From assembly GCA_035607415.1 (NCBI GenBank), contig DATNAQ010000044.1, positions 1 through 64,000 on the forward strand: a stretch of DNA of 64,000 bases. Direction: 5' to 3'. Source of the stretch: JAQBQH01 sp035607415 (GTDB taxonomy: Bacteria > Myxococcota_A > Polyangia > Palsa-1104). Made by a program: the position numbers and the translations under genes. A model generated the notes under the pieces. It searched no databases and was not told the DNA's origin. It was given only the letters and a program-made list of their open reading frames with translations. This document shows positions 1 through 10,337 of this stretch, one piece after another (positions within the stretch are counted from its first letter, which is position 1; each line of letters begins with the position of its first letter).

Positions 1-234
1 CAGGACGCTGTCGTCCGGGAACGTGGAGGCCGTGATCTCCACGTTGACGACGCGGCCGGTGGTGTCGACTTCGACCTTGGCGTCCAGGTGGCCGGCGAGC
101 TCGGGTCGCGTGGCCGCCTGGCTCTCGAAGCAGGCGTAGAGCCCGCGCGTCTGCGCCGCCAACAGCTTGTCCAAATCGATCTTGCTCGGATGGCAGGCAG
201 CGACGAGCGCGAGGCAGACCAGGCGCGAGCGCAT
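1..234 (-). CDS. small lipoprotein, AgmX/TonB-C-like (partial)
   Basis: This is the N-terminal 78 residues of a gene that runs off the left edge. It starts at the ATG at 234 with a short signal peptide ending in a lipobox-like LVAAC, so a lipid-anchored envelope protein is likely. The mature part contains the pattern KVEVDTTGRVVNVEI followed by a Ser/Thr-rich stretch and PDDSV. This resembles the C-terminal domain of myxobacterial AgmX/PglI and TonB-like proteins, where a beta-strand pair built around xGxVxxVxV precedes a Ser-Cys segment. The gene is divergent from the GIDE-domain gene and only about 57 bases away, so the two probably share a control region. The exact family cannot be settled without the missing C-terminus. 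Confidence 0.65.
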   Translation of the reverse strand, partial: MRSRLVCLALVAACHPSKIDLDKLLAAQTRGLYACFESQAATRPELAGHLDAKVEVDTTGRVVNVEITASTFPDDSVL

Positions 235-291
235 GTGTCGCGAGGATACAGACCGGAGTGGATAGGAATCGATCATTTACGGTCTGCTACG

Positions 292-978
292 ATGACGCAC
301 ATGCTCGAGCATTGGGGCTTCATCGCGTTGATCTGGGGCCTGGGTATCGCTGGAGTCCTGAAGACCGGTTTCTGGCGCGGCGATCGGGACGCGCGTCGCC
401 GTCGCCGGCTCGATCGCCCGTCGACGTCCATCGCTGACGCGAGGCCGGGCTCGGTCATCAAGATCGTTGGCAGAGCCGAAGCCGTCGAGGGGCTGATCGA
501 AGCGCCCTTGAGTGGACGCAGCGCGATCGCTTTCGTCACCCGCGTCCACATCCACAGCTCGACCCGGGAAGCGGACGGCGTCCACCTCTATCGGGACGAG
601 AAACGTGCGCAGGACTTCCTGGTTCGCGACGCGACGGGAGTTGCGCTCGTTCGCGCCGCCCATGCGGATGTCGTCGCCGGGTCGTACGACTTCGGCATTC
701 GGGACGGCCGAGAGGAGCGCTGGCTGCGCACCAGAGGCGGCCACTCGCGGTTTTTGGGGATTGCAAAGAGGCACCTGCAATTCTCCGAGGCAGCGCTGAT
801 TCCAGGTGGCGAGGTGGTGGTGCTCGGGTGCTGCGCCATCCGCTCCGAAGCCGGCACCGATGGACCCTATCGCGACAGCGGCGCGCCAACGATCACGATC
901 GAAGCGCCTGCCGGCGGCAAGGTGCTGCTCTCGTGGGGCACGACGCCGAATCCGACGCAGCCGCTGTTCACGCCGTAA
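292..978 (+). CDS. GIDE-domain membrane protein
   Basis: The product is 228 residues from the ATG at 292 (a second ATG lies at 301). One N-terminal membrane segment (about residues 9-23) is followed by a basic stretch and a soluble domain. That domain contains GRAEAVEGLIEAPLSGR and, near the C-terminus, a segment of the type EAALIPGGEVVVLGCC. This matches the layout of the GIDE/BAM domain found in the mitochondrial ligase MUL1 and in bacterial membrane proteins, here without a RING finger. Its role in bacteria is not established; membrane or stress association is an inference. It is transcribed away from the lipoprotein at the left edge and converges on the queuosine transporter gene, with 21 bases between the two stop codons. 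Confidence 0.7.
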   Translation: MTHMLEHWGFIALIWGLGIAGVLKTGFWRGDRDARRRRRLDRPSTSIADARPGSVIKIVGRAEAVEGLIEAPLSGRSAIAFVTRVHIHSSTREADGVHLYRDEKRAQDFLVRDATGVALVRAAHADVVAGSYDFGIRDGREERWLRTRGGHSRFLGIAKRHLQFSEAALIPGGEVVVLGCCAIRSEAGTDGPYRDSGAPTITIEAPAGGKVLLSWGTTPNPTQPLFTP

Positions 979-999
979 CCGGCGAGCTCGCTCCCTCGC

Positions 1000-1707
1000 T
1001 CACGGAATCTCGACGTGGACGCGCGCCGCGTCCGCCGGATGCTCTTCGATGTGCATGCGGCGGTGGATGAGCGTGTGCAGCGCGTAGATGACCGGCGTCA
1101 GCCCGACGGCGAGCAGCACCTTGACGATGTAGCTCGTGGTCGCGGTGCGATGGAGCTGCGCCATCGTCATCTGCCCGTAGAACGCCACGTAGGTGACGAT
1201 GAGCGTGTCGATGAGCTGCGAGACCAACGTCGAGCCGGTCGAGCGCAGCCAGATGTGGCGCGACTGCGTGAGCCGCTTGGCCGCCTGGAAGACGGCGATG
1301 TCGGTGAGCTGACCCGTGAGGTAGGCAACGAGCGATGCGAAGAAGATGCGGTTGGCGTTGCCGAGCACGTTGTTGAACGCGTCCTGCTTCACCGGGGAGA
1401 AGCTGGCGGCCGGGATGAGCCGGGCGATGTAGATGACGACGAAGGCGAAGAGCGCCATGAAGAACCCGACGAAGGTGACGAAGCGCGCGCCGTCCGAGCC
1501 GTAGAACTCGTTGATCACGTCGGTGAGCAGGAACGTGATCGGGAACCAGATCGATCCCACCGACAGCGAAGCCTGCACCGTGGTGAAACCGAGCGGGATG
1601 TCGACGGTGAAGAGCTTGCTGCCGATGGTGTCGCCGATGAGCAGCGCCGTCAGGAAGATCGCGCACAGGTAGACGTAGAGACGCTGCCGGGCGCTGAGAT
1701 CGAGCAT
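1000..1707 (-). CDS. yhhQ: queuosine precursor transporter, YhhQ family
   Basis: This 235-residue integral membrane protein has about six hydrophobic segments. It carries the family hallmarks GDTIGSKLF near the N-terminus, the conserved NEFYGSDGAR segment and the late SQLIDTLIVTYVAF helix, and its length is normal for the family. YhhQ proteins import queuine-pathway precursors (preQ0/preQ1) for queuosine in tRNA. A queC gene for making preQ0 de novo lies about 17 kb away in the same window, so this organism may both make and salvage the precursor. The gene sits at the end of a run of minus-strand genes, about 21 bases after the small hypothetical gene that precedes it in transcription. Confidence 0.9.
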   Translation of the reverse strand: MLDLSARQRLYVYLCAIFLTALLIGDTIGSKLFTVDIPLGFTTVQASLSVGSIWFPITFLLTDVINEFYGSDGARFVTFVGFFMALFAFVVIYIARLIPAASFSPVKQDAFNNVLGNANRIFFASLVAYLTGQLTDIAVFQAAKRLTQSRHIWLRSTGSTLVSQLIDTLIVTYVAFYGQMTMAQLHRTATTSYIVKVLLAVGLTPVIYALHTLIHRRMHIEEHPADAARVHVEIP

Positions 1708-1728
1708 GCCCGCAGCGTAGCAGGTCGG

Positions 1729-2007
1729 TCAGTGGATGCGGGAGTCGTGCGCTTCGTAGGCGTGGCGCACGCGATTGGGCGCGCCGGGTCGCGGCGCATC
1801 GGGATCGGCGGCCGCCGCGCGCTGATCGAGATCGCGCAAGCGGCGGTAGGCCTGGGCCTCGATGTCGCGGGCGACGCGCGCGATGGCGCGCCAGATCATG
1901 GCCGCGACCGAATCGCCGCCGAAGCGCGAGCCGCGCGAGGTGGCACCGCCGAACTGCGGCGCGCCCGAGGGGGACGCCGCGTCCTTGCCGAAGTCGATGG
2001 TCTCCAT
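1729..2007 (-). CDS. small hypothetical protein
   Basis: The product is 92 residues from the ATG at 2007. The N-terminal third is Gly/Ser-rich and probably flexible. The middle (IWRAIARVARDIEAQAYRR) is a strongly predicted amphipathic helix rich in Arg and Ala, and the C-terminus is Pro/Arg/His-rich. There is no signal peptide, membrane segment or recognisable domain. It lies 32 bases after the stop of the propeller-like lipoprotein and 21 bases before the transporter gene, on the same strand, so co-transcription is likely. No clear Shine-Dalgarno precedes the ATG. The strand and frame were chosen because codon usage is high in GC at third positions and the neighbours are spaced like an operon. 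Function unknown. Confidence 0.55.
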   Translation of the reverse strand: METIDFGKDAASPSGAPQFGGATSRGSRFGGDSVAAMIWRAIARVARDIEAQAYRRLRDLDQRAAAADPDAPRPGAPNRVRHAYEAHDSRIH

Positions 2008-2039
2008 GAACAAGAAAGGTAACGCTCGGTTGCCCTCGA

Positions 2040-3518
2040 TCAAGGCTGCGGCATGTACCAGACACCGTCGTCGGGGGCGCCGGTGAGCTGCGTGAACCAG
2101 GTGCGCGCGGGAGGCTGGCGCGAGTCGACGAAGTTGAGCGAGCCGACGCCGTGCACGTCGGGGATGGCGGTCGGTGACGAGAGCGTCGTGAGCACGCCGG
2201 CGCCGGTCGACGGGTCGGGCGCGTTGACGTAGATGAGGTGCGCGTCGCCGGGGATGAAGGCGGCGTTGTGCATGCCGACGCCGACGAGCGTACGCACGGG
2301 CGCAGCCAGCGGCACGATGAACTCGTCGCCGCGGCGGGTGACCGGATCGAAGTTGTCGAGGTACTCGCAGCTCGAGCCGTCGTCGCTGAAGCCGATGCTG
2401 ACGCCGATGGGATTCTCGACGGCGTTGGCGAGCTGCACCGGCTGCGCGCCGGGCGTGACGTGATCGATCATCCACAGGTCGGGCTCGCCGTTGGCGGCGA
2501 TGGTGTCGAGCTCGAAGAAGGCGTAGCGATCGGTCTTGCCCGGCACGTACTGCGAGACGAAGAGCTCGAGCGGGCGCTCGACCGGAAGCGGCGTGACCGC
2601 GCCGTCGGCGCTCAGCTTCACGAGCGTCGGCGGGTCGGCCGTGGTGTCGAGCGCGCGGGCGATGTAGGTGCTCGGATCGACCATCGCCGCGGTCTCGACG
2701 ATCGCCGACGTCGGCACGATCACGGTCGCGGCGCCGCCCGCGGCGGGCATGACGTGGATCTCGTTGGCGCCTTCGACCCAGGCGACGGTGCTGCCGTCGT
2801 GGCTCATCATCGGCGCGCGCGGGTTGACGCCCGTCGACACCACCGTCGCCGTCGCGGCGTCGAACGACACGAGCACCACCTGACCGGGATCGGTCGCGGC
2901 CACGCCGCGCACGGTGAGGATCGCGAATCTGCCGTCGCTCGACAGCCGCCACGCGGTCTGCGCGCCGGTGACGCCGTCGGCGATGACCATGCGGTTGCAC
3001 GCGCCGCCGCCGCACGACGACGCCGACACGGCGACGAGCGCGCCGGTGGTGGCCGCGTCGTTCGACGGCTTGGACCAATCCATGAACACCGCGGCGCCGC
3101 CGTTCTGCGCGACCGAGTAGTCGCGCACGATCTGGCCGACCGCGATCGGCGCGGCCAGCGACGGCGACCAGATGAACAGCCGGCCGTACACGTGCGCCAC
3201 CACCGGCGGCGTCCCCGCGATCGCGTCCTCCGACACGACGTGCGCGCCGCCGAGGTACCACAGCGTGTTGCCGCGGTTGAACACGCCGCCGTCGGACATC
3301 CCGTCGAGCTGTAGCGGCGTCCCGCCGCTGCCCGGCGCTACCTCGAGCGCGCCGACGTGCAGGCCTGTCGGCAGGCGGATGGCGTGGGTCAAGACGGCGA
3401 TCGACTGCTGATCGCTCGACACCGCCGACAAGATCGCGCCGCCGCCGACGAGCAGCTTCGGTGGTGACGGATTGCAGCCGGCGAGGACGAGCAGGAAGAG
3501 CGCTAGTAGACGGTCCAT
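2040..3518 (-). CDS. TolB-like beta-propeller lipoprotein
   Basis: The product is 492 residues from the ATG at 3518. The signal peptide MDRLLALFLLVLAGC is a clear lipoprotein type (lipobox LAGC). The mature part is a series of beta-rich units with phrases such as SSDQQSIAVLTH, SSDGRFAILTV, SHDGSTVAWVEG and FSDDGSSCEYLD. This is the pattern of TolB/WD40-type propellers in which each blade ends in a xSxDGxxxxxV strand. It is probably exported and anchored in an envelope membrane; the ligand is unknown. The start overlaps the last 16 bases of dgt, so the two are translationally linked. A much longer open frame runs upstream but lacks the signal peptide at its start, and it would cover dgt. Confidence 0.75.
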   Translation of the reverse strand: MDRLLALFLLVLAGCNPSPPKLLVGGGAILSAVSSDQQSIAVLTHAIRLPTGLHVGALEVAPGSGGTPLQLDGMSDGGVFNRGNTLWYLGGAHVVSEDAIAGTPPVVAHVYGRLFIWSPSLAAPIAVGQIVRDYSVAQNGGAAVFMDWSKPSNDAATTGALVAVSASSCGGGACNRMVIADGVTGAQTAWRLSSDGRFAILTVRGVAATDPGQVVLVSFDAATATVVSTGVNPRAPMMSHDGSTVAWVEGANEIHVMPAAGGAATVIVPTSAIVETAAMVDPSTYIARALDTTADPPTLVKLSADGAVTPLPVERPLELFVSQYVPGKTDRYAFFELDTIAANGEPDLWMIDHVTPGAQPVQLANAVENPIGVSIGFSDDGSSCEYLDNFDPVTRRGDEFIVPLAAPVRTLVGVGMHNAAFIPGDAHLIYVNAPDPSTGAGVLTTLSSPTAIPDVHGVGSLNFVDSRQPPARTWFTQLTGAPDDGVWYMPQP

Positions 3519-4570
3519 GGCTTGGGCAGCCGCTTCTCTTGATACAGCCGCATCGCGTAGCGATCGGTCATGCCGCACAGAAAGTCGCCGATCGCCCGCG
3601 GCAGCGACTCGTCGGGCCGCGTCGCCTTGAGCCAGTGCTTGGCGCGGAACTCGTCGCCGTGCTCGTGGAAGTGGCTCCACAGCTCCTCGAGGATGCGCTG
3701 CGCCTTGGCGAACTCCTCGCGCACGTCCTTGGACTCGTAGACGCGCTCGTAGAGAAAGTCGCGCATGGCGTAGAGCGCCTGCAGCTTGGGATCCGACATG
3801 CGGATCATCCGCCTCTCCTCGAAGCGCGAGCTCTCGACGAGATCGGTCACCAGCGAGTTGATGCGCTCCGAGTGCGTGCGCCCGAGCTCCCTGGTCACGA
3901 TCTCGGGCAGCTCGCCGTCGGCGATGAGGCCGCCGCGCACGGCGTCGTCGTAGTCGTGGTTGACGTAAGCGGCGATGTCGGCGATGCGGACGATCTGTCC
4001 CTCCAGCGTCATCGCCGTCAGGTTCGGGTTGTCGCTGAAGATGGCGCCCTTGCCCTTGGAGTGCTTGAGGATGCCGTCGCGCACTTCCTGCGTCAGGTTC
4101 AGCCCCGCGCCGTCGCCCTCGAGCTGGTCGACGACGCGCAGCGACTGCTTCACGTGATGGAAGCCGTCGGGCATGAGATGCGCGAGCACCTTCTCGCCGG
4201 CGTGACCGAACGGCGTGTGGCCGAGGTCGTGGCCCATCACGATCGCTTCGGTGAGCATCTCGTTGAGCCCGAGGAACCGGGTCACCGAGCGCGCGAACTG
4301 CGCCACCTCGAGCGTGTGCGTGATGCGCGTGCGGTAGTGATCGCCCTCGGGCGCGAGGAACACCTGCGTCTTGCCGGCGAGGCGACGGAACGCCTTGCAG
4401 TGGATGATGCGATCGCGATCGAGCTGGTAGGGCGGGCGCATCGCATCGGGCGGCTCGGGGCGCGCGCGCCCCTTGGTCGCCGACGAGAGCTGGGCGAACG
4501 GTGAGAGGATCTTCCGTTCGTCCTCTTCGAGGCGCTCTCGGATCGGCTGCTTTTCCATCGTCATGAACAT
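3503..4570 (-). CDS. dgt: dGTPase-like HD-domain dNTP triphosphohydrolase
   Basis: This 355-residue cytoplasmic enzyme would cleave dNTPs to the nucleoside and triphosphate, helping to control nucleotide pools. The HD-domain metal ligands are visible as HTLEVA (H85) and VMGHDLGHTPFGHAGE (H114-D115), and the flanking signature HCKAFRRLAGKTQVF is typical of the dGTPase type-2 family. Three in-frame ATGs (4570, 4564, 4558) lie within the first five codons and none has a good Shine-Dalgarno. The longest is given, and MEKQPIRERLEE from 4558 is equally plausible. It heads a minus-strand run with the propeller lipoprotein, whose start lies inside its 3' end. Confidence 0.9.
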   Translation of the reverse strand: MFMTMEKQPIRERLEEDERKILSPFAQLSSATKGRARPEPPDAMRPPYQLDRDRIIHCKAFRRLAGKTQVFLAPEGDHYRTRITHTLEVAQFARSVTRFLGLNEMLTEAIVMGHDLGHTPFGHAGEKVLAHLMPDGFHHVKQSLRVVDQLEGDGAGLNLTQEVRDGILKHSKGKGAIFSDNPNLTAMTLEGQIVRIADIAAYVNHDYDDAVRGGLIADGELPEIVTRELGRTHSERINSLVTDLVESSRFEERRMIRMSDPKLQALYAMRDFLYERVYESKDVREEFAKAQRILEELWSHFHEHGDEFRAKHWLKATRPDESLPRAIGDFLCGMTDRYAMRLYQEKRLPKPWTVY

Positions 4571-4623
4571 ATTATCAGTACGTGCAAGAAAAAGTTGCCT
4601 CCGCCCCTCGAGAAATCGGATTT

Positions 4624-5537
4624 CTACTTCTTATTCGTGGAGTTGCCGAAGTCGCCGAAGGGCTCGTCGCGCTCGCGCACGGCCTCTTTGAAGCCGGCGG
4701 CGGCGGCGCGCGCCTGGAAGGCGTAGCCCTCGGGCGTGTGGCGCGCGATGCCGTCGAAGACGGTGCCGAAGATCTGCGTCGGGCCGAGCGCGGCGAGGAG
4801 CTGCTGGTTGACGAGCAGCTTGTGCATGACGAGCTGATTGACCGGCACGCGCGCGATCCGCTCGACGAGCGCCTCGGTGCGCGCGTCGAGCTCGGCGCGC
4901 GCCGGCGCTTCGAGCGCCAGGCCCCACTCCACCGCTTCGGTGCCCGACAGGCAGTCGCCGGTGAAGAGCAGGCGCTTGGCCCGCTGCGGGCCGAGGCGCG
5001 CCGTCCACAGCGCGGTGGTCGGCACGCCCCAGACGCGCGCGGGCGGATAGCCGATTTTGGCCGTGTCCTCGATGATCAATAGATCGCTGCACAGGGCCAT
5101 GTCGGTGCCGCCGGCGACGCAGAAGCCGTGCACCTTGCAGACGACCGGCTTGTCCGAGTGGAACAGCGACATGAAGCCGCGGACGTTGCGCGACATCATC
5201 TGGTAGTCGACCATCGGATCCCACTGCCCGTGCGGATCGTGGTTGCGCGCGACGACGGCGGGATCGAGCGGCGAGCCCGCCGGCGCGTCGTCTACGCCGA
5301 TGCCGGCGCCGAGGCGCTCGGCGCTGTCGACGAGATCGTAGCCGCCGCAAAAGCCCTTGCCGTTGCCGGACAAGAGGATCACGTGCACGGCCGGATCGAG
5401 GTTGGCGCGCTCGACGCACGCGGCGAGCTCACGCGGCATGTCGAGCGTGATGCCGTTGCCGCGCGCGGGCCGATCGAGCGTGATGCGCGCGACGCGGCCG
5501 GTGACCTCGTACTGCATCGCGCGCAGCGCGTTCGTGC

Positions 5538-5541
<4 letters not shown>
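4624..5541 (-). CDS. crotonase/enoyl-CoA hydratase family protein
   Basis: The product has 305 residues with the crotonase fold: an oxyanion-hole segment GFCGGYDL (about 63-70) and a second HGFCVAGGTDMALCSD (about 138-153). Typical enoyl-CoA hydratases use two Glu residues, in GGGLE and in PEV. Here the first is replaced by Asp (GGTD) and the second segment reads YPPARVWGVP without Glu. Hydratase activity is therefore doubtful, and another acyl-CoA reaction (isomerisation, hydrolysis or decarboxylation) is possible. The C-terminus is helical with a Lys-rich end. Its ATG overlaps the stop of rnr by four bases (ATGA), so the pair is translationally coupled. The metabolic link to RNase R is unclear. 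Confidence 0.85.
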
Positions 5542-7907
<2,366 letters not shown>

Positions 7908-7934
7908 GATCTTTCTTTTTGGGAGCGGACTCTA

Positions 7935-9272
7935 TCAGTGAAGCGCGTGCAAGGCGCGGTCGTCGTCGCCGACGTAAATGGTGCCGTCGGGGCCGATGGC
8001 GGGCGTGGCGTCGACGTCGCCGTCGAGGAGCAGCGACCACAGGAGCTTGCCGTCGGGGGCGACGGCGTAGAGGCGATCGTCTTCGGAGCCGACGATGACG
8101 TTGCCGGCGGCGTCGATGACCGGCGAGCTGACGATGCGATCGGCGGTGCGGAAGCTCCACGCCACCACGCCGCCCGGCTTGACCGCGTAGAGCGCGCCGT
8201 CGAAGCTGCCGACGTAGACGGTGCCGTCGGCGGCGACGGCGGGCGAGCTGCGGATGGGGCCGCCGGTGGCGACCGCCCAGCGCAGCACGCCGCCGGGGCC
8301 GAGCGCGTAGAGCTTGTGGTCGTCGCTGCCGACGTAGACGATGCCCTCGGCGGTGACGGCGGGCGAGCTGTCGACGTCGTCGCCGGCGCGGAAGTCCCAG
8401 CGCTTCTGCCCGTCGGGGCCGATGGCGTAGAGGGCGTCGTCGCGGCAGCCGACGTAGACGGTGCCGTCGAGGCCGACGGCGGGTGTGGCCGCGCAGTGCG
8501 TGCTGACGCCGGGCGCGAACTTCCACTTGAGCTTGCCGTCGGGCGCCAGGGCGTAGAGCCCGTCGGCGGCGGCGTACACGGTGCCGTCGGCGGCGACGGT
8601 GACGCCGTCGACGTCGCAGCGCGCGCCTTCGGGGCCGACGCCGGTGGAGACGCGGCAGGGGCCGGCGGTGAACTGCCAGCGCACGGTGCCGTCGGCGAGA
8701 TCGAACGCGTAGAGCCGATCGTCGTCGCTGCCGGCGTAGACCACGCCGCCGGGGCCGAGCGCGGGCGCGCCCCAGACGAGATCGCCCGTCGGGTGGCGCC
8801 ACTTGATGTTTCCGGATGAGTCAGTCGCGTAGATCGATTTGTCGTGCGAGCCGAAGACGAGGATGCCGTCGTCCGTGATCGCGGGCGACGAGTAGACTAC
8901 GCCGCCGGTTGCAACATGCATCCGCTCTTGCGGTTGCGCAAGGGGCATTTTGAAACGACTGCGCCCGGAATGCATGGCATCGACGTGAAACATCTGCGAC
9001 GCGCCGAGCGGCGCCGGCGGTGCGGACGCGATCATGTCGGAGGCGCCGCCGTCGGCGGGCGTGGTCTCGCCGCCGTCGCCAGGGCCGCCGTCGGCGCCGG
9101 CGGGCGGCTGCGGGCTCGTTGCCTTCTTGGGCGGCGGATCGACGCAGGCGTGGGCCACGCAGATGCGCGCGCCCTTGCAGTCGACGTCCTTGCCGCAGCC
9201 CGAAGGCAGCGTCGCCGCCGGCGGGCAGCCGAGCGTGGCGCCCATCAACAGGAAGAAGGCGAGTCGTCTCAT
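7935..9272 (-). CDS. PQQ-type eight-repeat beta-propeller lipoprotein
   Basis: From the ATG at 9272 the product is 445 residues. The signal peptide MRRLAFFLLMGATLGC ends in a lipobox and is followed by a Cys- and Pro-rich linker. Eight repeats then follow of the type DGTVYVGSxDxxLYAxxPDG...WxF, one per propeller blade (examples: FGSHDKSIYATD, AGSDDDRLYAFD, VGSFDGALYAVKPGG, VGDDDRALHALH). This is the PQQ/BamB-like fold, but the pattern alone does not show that PQQ is bound. The frame stays open to a GTG at 9386, only 19 bases after the preceding gene's stop. That start would add a coding-like 38-residue extension before the signal peptide, which would hinder lipoprotein export, so 9272 is preferred. 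The role is probably scaffolding at the cell envelope. Confidence 0.8.
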   Translation of the reverse strand: MRRLAFFLLMGATLGCPPAATLPSGCGKDVDCKGARICVAHACVDPPPKKATSPQPPAGADGGPGDGGETTPADGGASDMIASAPPAPLGASQMFHVDAMHSGRSRFKMPLAQPQERMHVATGGVVYSSPAITDDGILVFGSHDKSIYATDSSGNIKWRHPTGDLVWGAPALGPGGVVYAGSDDDRLYAFDLADGTVRWQFTAGPCRVSTGVGPEGARCDVDGVTVAADGTVYAAADGLYALAPDGKLKWKFAPGVSTHCAATPAVGLDGTVYVGCRDDALYAIGPDGQKRWDFRAGDDVDSSPAVTAEGIVYVGSDDHKLYALGPGGVLRWAVATGGPIRSSPAVAADGTVYVGSFDGALYAVKPGGVVAWSFRTADRIVSSPVIDAAGNVIVGSEDDRLYAVAPDGKLLWSLLLDGDVDATPAIGPDGTIYVGDDDRALHALH

Positions 9273-9404
9273 GTGCGCGCCGAGGGCGCGGACATCGGCG
9301 GCGTCGTAGCCTTCAGCGAGCTTTTGGCGGAGACCGTAGGCGAGCGTGGAGGGGACGTCGGCGAAGGCGTCGAGGTAGCGCTTCACGCGCCGTATCGTAC
9401 ACCC

Positions 9405-10325
9405 TCAGGGCTTGCACGACGCGGGATCGCCCTCGGTGTCGGCGCTGTTCCACGAGTCGGTGAAGTAGCTGCGCGCGAACGAGCCGTCCCAGCACTCCTC
9501 GAGCGTGGCGCTGCCGCCGAGGCTGCCGCCGTCGGCGGCGACGTTCGAGGTGCCCTGCCCCGTCGCCAGCCACTGCGACTTGATGGCCAGCGTCTCCTGG
9601 ATGCCGAGCGGATCGTGGTCGACGTCGGCCTTGGCCACGAACTCGAAGCTGCCCGAGCGATCGCCGTTCTCGCTGTACTTGTAGAGCGCGCTGTCGGGCG
9701 TGTAGTTGCCGTTGCCGTCGTCGAAGCCCTTGAAGGCGACCTCGACCACGCGCGGGGAGGCGGTGTTGTCGTAGTGCACCGTGATCGTGCCCTCGGCTTT
9801 GTTGCCCTGATCGAGCGTGTGCAGCGCGGTGAAGTCGTACACGAAGTCGCCCGAGCCGACGGTGCGCGAGACGACGTGCGCGGTGCCGGTGATGACGCCG
9901 ACGTACGACGTATCGGCCGAGTTGCGCGGCTTGCCCGAGAGCACGTAGCTGAAGTCGCTCGGGCCGACCTTGGCGACGTCGAACTTCCAGGTCGTCGGAT
10001 CGAGCGCGCCGGTGTACGGGCCCCAGGTCGCGTGGTCGACGGTGATCGCGGTCGGCTCTTGCGCCACGATCGCCTCGAGCACGAGCAGCGTGACGCCGAC
10101 GCCGCCGTTGACGATGGCGGTGACGCCGCGGGTGATCTCGTACATCGTCGCGCGCTGGCCGATGGTCTCGGCGGTGGCGGCGCCGCTGGCCTTGGCCGAG
10201 GTGGTGCCGGCGCCGGCGGGGACGTTGAGGCTGACCGTCGACGCCGAGGGAGCGGCGCCGCGGAACTCGTCGACCGGGCTCATGCAGCCGCCCAGCAGCA
10301 ATGCAATCAACGCGAGTCGTTTCAT
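9405..10325 (-). CDS. hypothetical lipoprotein
   Basis: The product is 306 residues starting MKRLALIALLLGGC, a clear lipoprotein signal. The mature part begins with an Ala/Thr/Ser-rich linker (about 30-65), has a hydrophobic stretch around TAIVNGGVGVTLLVLEAIV, and is otherwise beta-rich. The C-terminus (ECWDGSFARSYFTDSW...DPASCKP) has two Cys that may pair. I do not recognise the family. Its ATG is preceded by AAGGAGA at good spacing, and it lies 12 bases downstream of the haem/copper monooxygenase gene. The two are almost certainly co-transcribed, and a shared extracellular role is an inference from position only. Confidence 0.75.
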   Translation of the reverse strand: MKRLALIALLLGGCMSPVDEFRGAAPSASTVSLNVPAGAGTTSAKASGAATAETIGQRATMYEITRGVTAIVNGGVGVTLLVLEAIVAQEPTAITVDHATWGPYTGALDPTTWKFDVAKVGPSDFSYVLSGKPRNSADTSYVGVITGTAHVVSRTVGSGDFVYDFTALHTLDQGNKAEGTITVHYDNTASPRVVEVAFKGFDDGNGNYTPDSALYKYSENGDRSGSFEFVAKADVDHDPLGIQETLAIKSQWLATGQGTSNVAADGGSLGGSATLEECWDGSFARSYFTDSWNSADTEGDPASCKP

Positions 10326-10337
10326 CGTCGTGTCTCC

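Noticed and set aside
7935..9386. Use of GTG at 9386 as the start of the propeller gene.
   Set aside because: It puts 38 residues before a clear lipobox signal, which would be poorly exported. It is kept only as an open question.
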